Positions 29,975 to 34,332 of a DNA stretch of 34,332 nucleotides are shown here, in pieces. Within the stretch, counting starts at the first letter, position 1; every line of letters begins with the position of its first letter. The stretch comes from an uncultured Clostridia bacterium (lineage in GTDB: Bacteria; Bacillota; Clostridia; Christensenellales; Aristaeellaceae): positions 1 through 34,332 of the forward strand of contig CAKUCW010000029.1 in assembly GCA_934643825.1 (NCBI GenBank), read 5' to 3'. The notes beneath the pieces were generated by a model that had not been told where the DNA came from, did no database searches, and saw only the letters and a list, made by a program, of their open reading frames with translations. Both the position numbers and the translations under genes were made by a program.

Positions 29975-30002
29975 ATTATAGAGAAAACAACGGAGGAATC
30001 AA
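29975..30002 (-). promoter_or_regulatory. Promoter of the short-chain dehydrogenase gene
   Basis: Minus strand: TTGATT (29997-30002), 16 bp, TATAAT (29975-29980), start near 29968. It faces the plus-strand promoter at 29941-29969, so polymerases on the two promoters would overlap. Confidence 0.65.
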
Positions 30003-30003
30003 G

Positions 30004-30345
30004 ATGGGCTATCAGATTTATTGCGGAAAAGGCTTTGACACCCAGAAGGCGGAACGCTTCTTTAAGGAGCGCCGCATTGCGTATCAGCGCGTGGATGTGC
30101 TGAAATACGGCATCGGCAAGCGCGAATTGGAAAGCGTGGCGGCGGCTGTCGGACTGGATGCGCTCTGCGACAGGGACAGCAAGGCGTTCCGTGAAAGCGT
30201 GATCGCCTATACGCAGAATCGGGATACGATTTTAAACGGTTTGATGGAAAAGCCTCAGCTTCTCAAGCTGCCGATCGTTCGCGACGGACGCCGTGCGACG
30301 GTTGGTTTCTGCCCGCAGATTTGGGAAGCGTGGCTCAAGGGCTGA
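30004..30345 (+). CDS. ArsC/Spx-family thioredoxin-fold protein
   Basis: 113 residues; GGAGG 7 nt before the ATG. It matches the arsenate-reductase-family type with KAERFFKERRIAYQRVD, GKRELESVAAAVGLDAL and the C-terminal PIVRDGRRATVGFCPQIWEAWL. In this family the catalytic cysteine normally sits just before FDTxKA; here that place is glycine (G10 in CGKGFDTQKA), and the only nearby cysteine is C7. Either the cysteine has shifted or the protein is not a reductase. Arsenic-resistance genes are absent. Confidence 0.85.
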   Translation: MGYQIYCGKGFDTQKAERFFKERRIAYQRVDVLKYGIGKRELESVAAAVGLDALCDRDSKAFRESVIAYTQNRDTILNGLMEKPQLLKLPIVRDGRRATVGFCPQIWEAWLKG

Positions 30346-30351
30346 TTTATC

Positions 30352-30921
30352 TTATTCCGCCGGCGTTTCCTGGCCGCTGGCGTCAAAAATGCGCGTGCCT
30401 TCGCACGTTAAAAGCAGCGTGCCTACGCGCCACGCATCGGTTTTCAGGCAGCGATTCTTTTTTTCGCCGGTGATGACGTAGGCGTATTTGCCGCTGCCGC
30501 CGTCCTGATAAAACCGGGCGATAAAGTCCTGCCGGTCGGTGCGGACCGTCATGGTCATCATCGGATCGACCTTCGGCTCAAACGCGTCCATCGGAATAAA
30601 GGAAAGCGAGAGAATCTGATCCACAAGCGTGGAAAAAACCGCGCTGTCCGCTTTCTGCCCGTTGACGCTCAGCCCGTTATCTTTGCTGACGCTGAATGTA
30701 AATTCGCAGTCGTCCGCAGCTGTGATTCGAATGCCCGTGATTTCGTCATTCGATAATTCCGGAAAGAGTGCCTGTGCGTCCTGTTCGCTGCCCGTTTCCT
30801 GCGAATCGCTTGAAGAAACGGTCTGCGAAACGGACGGGGACTGTTCTTTTGCGCCGGGCAGCAGCATGACACCGAGCAGACAGACCGCCGCCAGCAAGAA
30901 GATGCTTTTTCGCCTGATCAT
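30352..30921 (-). CDS. Small exported protein of unknown function
   Basis: 189 residues from the ATG at 30921 (AAGGAGG 8 nt upstream); a longer frame to 30999 lacks support. Residues 1-24 are a signal peptide or anchor (RRKSIFLLAAVCLLGVMLL), then a Ser/Gln/Glu-rich linker to about 52 and a globular beta-rich domain. Its start, 'ELSNDEITGIRITAADDCEFTF', recalls proteins of the DUF4340 type, but I cannot confirm it. It converges with the ArsC-like gene with 6 bp between stops. A TATAAT lies at 30955-30960 (minus strand). Confidence 0.8.
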   Translation of the reverse strand: MIRRKSIFLLAAVCLLGVMLLPGAKEQSPSVSQTVSSSDSQETGSEQDAQALFPELSNDEITGIRITAADDCEFTFSVSKDNGLSVNGQKADSAVFSTLVDQILSLSFIPMDAFEPKVDPMMTMTVRTDRQDFIARFYQDGGSGKYAYVITGEKKNRCLKTDAWRVGTLLLTCEGTRIFDASGQETPAE

Positions 30922-31036
30922 GCCGCATACCTCCTTTTTTGAATGGATAGCGTTATTATAGAGCATGGTTGTAGCATGGAAGCAATGCGAATGAAACAAA
31001 AATGTGAACTCTTTTTCGAAAGCGCATGAAATTCGT

Positions 31037-31065
31037 TTGACAGTGCATATAAAGTACGTTAAAAT
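31037..31065 (+). promoter_or_regulatory. Promoter of the GH13 gene
   Basis: Perfect TTGACA (31037-31042), 17 bp, TAAAAT (31060-31065), start near 31072, leader about 66 nt. Confidence 0.8.
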
Positions 31066-31137
31066 TGAACATTGTCAAGACCCCGTGCGCAGGACAGGCG
31101 GGGCGCAACTTTTGAAAAGATGGAGTGTTTTTTAAAC

Positions 31138-33078
31138 ATGGTTTTTAAACATCATACGCTTGATGCTTTTTATCGTCATCCGGCAGGCGCGGTTCCCGCA
31201 GGCGGGCAGGTGCGCCTGCGCCTTTGCGTGAAAGACGCGCAGGAACAGCCGGATATTCAGCTGCGCATGTGGAACGGCGGCGAGCATCGCTATCCGATGC
31301 GTCCGCTGGGCGTGCGCGACGGCGAAGCGGTTTATGAAGCACAGGTCAGTGTATGCGAAAAACCGGGTATCCTGTGGTATCGGTTTGAGGCGGATCTTCA
31401 CGGCGAACATATGATGCTGGGTGCGCCGACGGATCATACCGGATGCGGCGAAGGCGTGATGGGCAGCGAAGAGAGCTTTCAGATCACCGTATATGACCCC
31501 GATTATGATACGCCGGAATGGATGCGCGAGGGCGTGATGTACCAGATCATGGTCGATCGCTTTTTCCATGGTCAGGGCACGGACGCGCTGACCCACGCCA
31601 AGGACGGGCAGAACATCATCCTGCACGAAAATTGGGATGAGATGCCGTTCCTGAATATCGCGGAAAACGGAGATAACTTCGCCAACGACTTTTTCGGCGG
31701 CAACCTGGAAGGCGTGCGCCAGAAACTGCCGTATCTCAAAGAGCTGGGCGTCAGCGTTCTGTACTTCAACCCCATTTTCAGCGCCTATACCAATCACAAA
31801 TACGATACGGGTGATTACCGAAAGATCGACCCGATGTTCGGCAATGAGCAGGCGCTTCGTCGTCTGTGCGACGATGCGAAAAAGCTGGGCATCCATGTGA
31901 TGCTCGACGGCGTATTTTCCCACGTCGGCGACAACAGCATTTACTTCAACCGCCGCGGCACATACGGCGAACATGAAGGCGCATACCGCGACCCGAATTC
32001 GCCGTTCTTCAAGTGGTTCACATTCCGCCATTGGCCCGACAGCTACGAGTGCTGGTGGGGCTTTAAAACCCTGCCCAATGTCAATGAGATGGATGAGGAT
32101 TACCGCAAATTTATCTTAAAGGATGACGACTCGGTCGTCCGCCATTGGGTGCGCTGCGGCACGAGCGGCTGGCGGCTGGATGTGGCGGACGAACTGCCCA
32201 TGCCGTTTTTGCGCGAGCTGCGTGCACAGGTCAAGGATGTTTCACCGGACGCGGCTGTGCTGGGCGAGGTCTGGGAGGATGCGAGCCACAAGGTCGCCTA
32301 TGGTCAGATGCGCTCCTATGTGCTGGGCGATACGCTGGACAGCGTGATGAATTATCCCCTGCGCGACGCGCTGATTGACTTTTTGACGGGCAAGCGCGAT
32401 GCGAATTCCGTGGTCAGGGAGCTGTCCTCTCTGGCGCAGAATTATCCCAAGCCGTTCTTCTACGCGCTGATGAACCTGATGGGCAGCCACGATCGCCCAC
32501 GCATTCTGAATGTGCTTGCGGGCAACGACGGCAACGATATTCCCCGCGACCAGCGTGCCCATCATCATCTCTCCGCGGAAGAGCGCATGGTCGGCGCACT
32601 GCGCGAGCAGCTCATGCTCCGGTTTATTTTCAGCGTGCCGGGCATGCCCTGCATTTACTACGGCGATGAAGCCGGCATGGAGGGCTGTGCAGACCCGTTC
32701 TGCCGCCGGACGTATCCGTGGGGGCACGAAGATGAAAACATGCTCACGCGCTACAAGGCGATAATCGCCATGCGGCGGGAGCATGCCGTCCTGCGGACGG
32801 GCGAATGTGCCTTTATCGCGCCCTGCGGTGCTGTGCTGGGCGTCATCCGTACGATTCAAAACGGACGGGACGCGTTCGGCAAAAAAGCGGATAACGCGCT
32901 TGCCGTAACGCTGATTAACCGCAGTGCGCGGGATGTGGTCGTCTACCTGATGGAGGAAGACGTCGGCGGCGCAAAGACGCTGAAGACCGATTCCGGCGAG
33001 ACCCTGACCGCTCGGGCGGGCGCGTTCAGCATAAAGCTTTCGGGACTTCGCGGCGTCACGCTGTTTGCGGAGGAATGA
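31138..33078 (+). CDS. GH13 alpha-glucanase (neopullulanase/cyclomaltodextrinase-like)
   Basis: 646 residues, no signal peptide, so it acts in the cytoplasm on maltodextrins or glycogen. An N-terminal beta domain (about 1-120, like CBM34) precedes the (beta/alpha)8 barrel. The four GH13 regions are present: DGVFSHVG (257-264), GWRLDVADE with nucleophile D348, LGEVWED with acid/base E377, and MGSHD with D452. The VLYFNPIFSAYTNHKYDTGDY segment is typical of neopullulanases. A C-terminal beta domain ends the protein. The start is not certain: the ATG at 31138 has GGAG 14 nt upstream, and an in-frame ATG at 31120 has only a weak site. It pairs functionally with GlgA as glycogen degradation. Confidence 0.92.
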   Translation: MVFKHHTLDAFYRHPAGAVPAGGQVRLRLCVKDAQEQPDIQLRMWNGGEHRYPMRPLGVRDGEAVYEAQVSVCEKPGILWYRFEADLHGEHMMLGAPTDHTGCGEGVMGSEESFQITVYDPDYDTPEWMREGVMYQIMVDRFFHGQGTDALTHAKDGQNIILHENWDEMPFLNIAENGDNFANDFFGGNLEGVRQKLPYLKELGVSVLYFNPIFSAYTNHKYDTGDYRKIDPMFGNEQALRRLCDDAKKLGIHVMLDGVFSHVGDNSIYFNRRGTYGEHEGAYRDPNSPFFKWFTFRHWPDSYECWWGFKTLPNVNEMDEDYRKFILKDDDSVVRHWVRCGTSGWRLDVADELPMPFLRELRAQVKDVSPDAAVLGEVWEDASHKVAYGQMRSYVLGDTLDSVMNYPLRDALIDFLTGKRDANSVVRELSSLAQNYPKPFFYALMNLMGSHDRPRILNVLAGNDGNDIPRDQRAHHHLSAEERMVGALREQLMLRFIFSVPGMPCIYYGDEAGMEGCADPFCRRTYPWGHEDENMLTRYKAIIAMRREHAVLRTGECAFIAPCGAVLGVIRTIQNGRDAFGKKADNALAVTLINRSARDVVVYLMEEDVGGAKTLKTDSGETLTARAGAFSIKLSGLRGVTLFAEE

Positions 33079-33105
33079 CGGTTTTCCGGCGTTCCGGCAA
33101 AATGC

Positions 33106-33138
33106 CGCAAGCTTTACGCGGGCAATTTCCTACACATA
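33106..33138 (-). repeat. Box B6, post-terminator repeat (shortened)
   Basis: Minus strand, after the T-run: ATGTGTAGGAAATTGCCCGC then GTAAAGC. It appears to be box B with the middle CGCAAAATC deleted. Confidence 0.6.
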
Positions 33139-33162
33139 AAAAAGCGGGCTGAGCCCGCCTTC
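33139..33162. terminator. Terminator after the GH13 gene
   Basis: AAGCGGGC-TGA-GCCCGCCTT with an A-run on the left, i.e. a T-run on the minus strand. It is best placed to stop leftward transcription before it runs antisense into the GH13 gene. Confidence 0.7.
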
Positions 33163-33197
33163 ACTTCCGCCAAAGTTCGCCACACATCAAAGTCTTG

Positions 33198-33234
33198 CTC
33201 ACGCGGGCGATTTTACGCAATTTCCTATACGTTA
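33198..33234 (-). repeat. Box B5, post-terminator repeat
   Basis: Minus strand, directly after the T-run of the next terminator: ACGTATAGGAAATTGCGTAA then AATCGCCCGCGTGAGC, nearly identical to B3. Confidence 0.85.
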
Positions 33235-33235
33235 A

Positions 33236-33283
33236 AAAAGCAGAAGCCTATGCCGCTTTGAAAGCGGATAGGCTTCTGCTTTT
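33236..33283. terminator. Strong bidirectional terminator between GH13 and epimerase genes
   Basis: AAAAGCAGAAGCCTAT plus CCGCTTT pair with AAAGCGG plus ATAGGCTTCTGCTTTT; one bulged G. T-runs lie on both strands. It ends the epimerase operon (stop 33318) and rightward read-through. Confidence 0.9.
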
Positions 33284-33317
33284 GTGTTATGCAAAGGGCT
33301 GCGCCGATTTTGCGGGA

Positions 33318-34205
33318 TTATCGCTCGAACGTCATGTTCAGCGTGGTCTGCCACATCTCATCGGGCGCAAGGCTGGCGGCGCAGGGCTTCTTCTCCCACT
33401 CGATGGGACCGTTGTCCTCGCTGGGGATGCTGTGCCACGGCTCAATGCAGATAAAGCGCATCGGCTCCTGCGGCGTGGACCAGATGAGCGTATAGGGGAA
33501 ATCCGCGATATCCACCACGATGCGGCGCCCGGTATCCCGCTCGACGACCGCCATCGTCTTGGATTTCAGGTTGACCATGCAGTGGCTGTCGTGGGCGAAG
33601 AGCTTCGCGCTCAGCGGAATGCGGTCAACGTTTCGCGCCAGATAGTAATCCGGAGACGCACAGACCAATCCGTTCGGCGCGGTATTCAGGCAGAGCGGGG
33701 ATTCGATCGTATCAAAGACGACGTCGTAGTCCTCGGCGGTGTGCGCATCATCAAACGGCAGAGCAAAGCCCGGATGATAGCCAAAGCCGAAGCGGAGCGT
33801 TCCCTTGCCCGTGTTGCGCACGGCGACGCTGTGGCTGATGCGGCGGCCTTCCAGCGTATAGGTGCTGCGCAGGGCGAAATCATACGGGAAATACGCATAG
33901 GTTTCCTCGCCGGAGGTCAGCTCGAACGTCAGCTCGTTTGCCGTCTGACTGACGAGCCGATGCTCAAGGTCGCGGGCAAAGCCATGCTGACCGCCCTCGT
34001 AAACCTTGCCATCCTCGGCAAGGAAGTGACCGCCGGTCAGCTTGCCCGCATAGGGAAACAGAATCGGCGCATGGCGATTCCAAACCGTGGGATCGGCGCA
34101 CCAGAGCATCTCTCTGCCCGTGGCAACGTCGATCACGCTGACCATCTCCGCGCCGAGGGAATCGACCGTCAGGCGGATGAACTCGTTTTCGATTGTATAA
34201 CGCAT
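33318..34205 (-). CDS. Aldose 1-epimerase family protein (LacX-like)
   Basis: 295 residues from the ATG at 34205 (AAGGAGG 5 nt upstream). Galactose-mutarotase fold: RHAPILFPYAGKL, the HGFARD histidine and the FGYHPGFALPF histidine are present. The sequence is of the LacX subgroup (cytoplasmic sugar mutarotases of uncertain substrate). It follows the partial gene 34216-34332 by 10 bp, so they form an operon. Confidence 0.9.
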   Translation of the reverse strand: MRYTIENEFIRLTVDSLGAEMVSVIDVATGREMLWCADPTVWNRHAPILFPYAGKLTGGHFLAEDGKVYEGGQHGFARDLEHRLVSQTANELTFELTSGEETYAYFPYDFALRSTYTLEGRRISHSVAVRNTGKGTLRFGFGYHPGFALPFDDAHTAEDYDVVFDTIESPLCLNTAPNGLVCASPDYYLARNVDRIPLSAKLFAHDSHCMVNLKSKTMAVVERDTGRRIVVDIADFPYTLIWSTPQEPMRFICIEPWHSIPSEDNGPIEWEKKPCAASLAPDEMWQTTLNMTFER

Positions 34206-34215
34206 ATGTGCCTCC

Positions 34216-34332
34216 TTACAGCAACGTAATTCCGGATTCTTCAAAGACCCTGCGGGTATGCTCGTCCCAGATGGAGGACTGCACCTCGCCGATATGCGCC
34301 TTGCCCAGCAGCAGCATGCACAGGCGGGACTG
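34216..34332 (-). CDS. 3' end of an unidentified gene (partial)
   Basis: 38 codons and a TAA stop, open to the window edge. The protein ends with the sequence GKAHIGEVQSSIWDEHTRR, followed by VFEESGITLL. I cannot assign it from so short a piece. Placement 10 bp before the epimerase gene and the same strand indicate co-transcription. Confidence 0.7.
   Translation of the reverse strand, partial: QSRLCMLLLGKAHIGEVQSSIWDEHTRRVFEESGITLL

Overview
The window looks like chromosomal DNA of a fairly GC-rich member of the Bacillota (class Clostridia). The signs are strong AGGAGG-type ribosome sites, sigma-A promoters close to TTGACA-17-TATAAT, a T-box leader, a dnaA gene preceded by a cluster of DnaA boxes, ParA/ParB, and an FHA-SEDS-PBP cell-wall operon. 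The GC-rich codons and the many alanine- and arginine-rich shadow frames suggest an uncultured gut-type clostridium; the family or genus cannot be fixed from this sequence alone. I saw no phage, insertion sequence, CRISPR array, tRNA or rRNA.

Layout. 1-2550: glycogen synthase with an unusual C-terminal SCP2-like domain, between two copies of a structured intergenic repeat. 2584-5047: parB, parA and an unknown gene on the minus strand. 5143-7968: tldD-tldE, a two-subunit metallopeptidase operon. 8057-10991: two tandem phosphodiester-glycosidase-domain proteins and a small secreted protein. 11208-11924: a TauE/SafE permease on the minus strand. 12423-15593: leucine T-box leader and leuC-leuD-leuB. 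15872-20733: a minus-strand operon of FHA-like protein, SEDS protein (FtsW/RodA), class B PBP and a solute-binding protein. 20848-22292: murA. 22373-22977: VanZ-like protein, minus strand. 23036-25286: a secreted M23-type protein and a membrane protein. 25344-27102: fhs, minus strand. 27395-29008: dnaA and a likely oriC. 29172-30345: a divergent short-chain dehydrogenase and ArsC/Spx-like gene. 30352-30921: a small exported protein. 31037-33078: GH13 alpha-glucanase. 33318-34332: a LacX-type aldose epimerase and the 3' end of another gene.

Several genes fit together. GlgA and the GH13 enzyme point to intracellular glycogen turnover. MurA, the SEDS/PBP pair, VanZ and the M23-like protein belong to the cell envelope. 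ParAB, dnaA and the DnaA-box cluster lie within 26 kb, so the window is origin-proximal, but the usual dnaA-dnaN and gidAB-parAB neighbourhoods are broken up.

The most unusual content is intergenic. A composite repeat of about 170 bp (family A, four copies) has outward-facing terminator hairpins at its ends and alternative GAATAGC/GCTATTC pairings inside. A short conserved box (family B, six copies) sits directly after the U-tract of intrinsic terminators. A third hairpin family (C) lies after glgA, after leuB and inside the parA-parB gap. Several proteins have lost expected catalytic or binding residues (FHA-like, M23-like, ArsC/Spx-like, LeuB).
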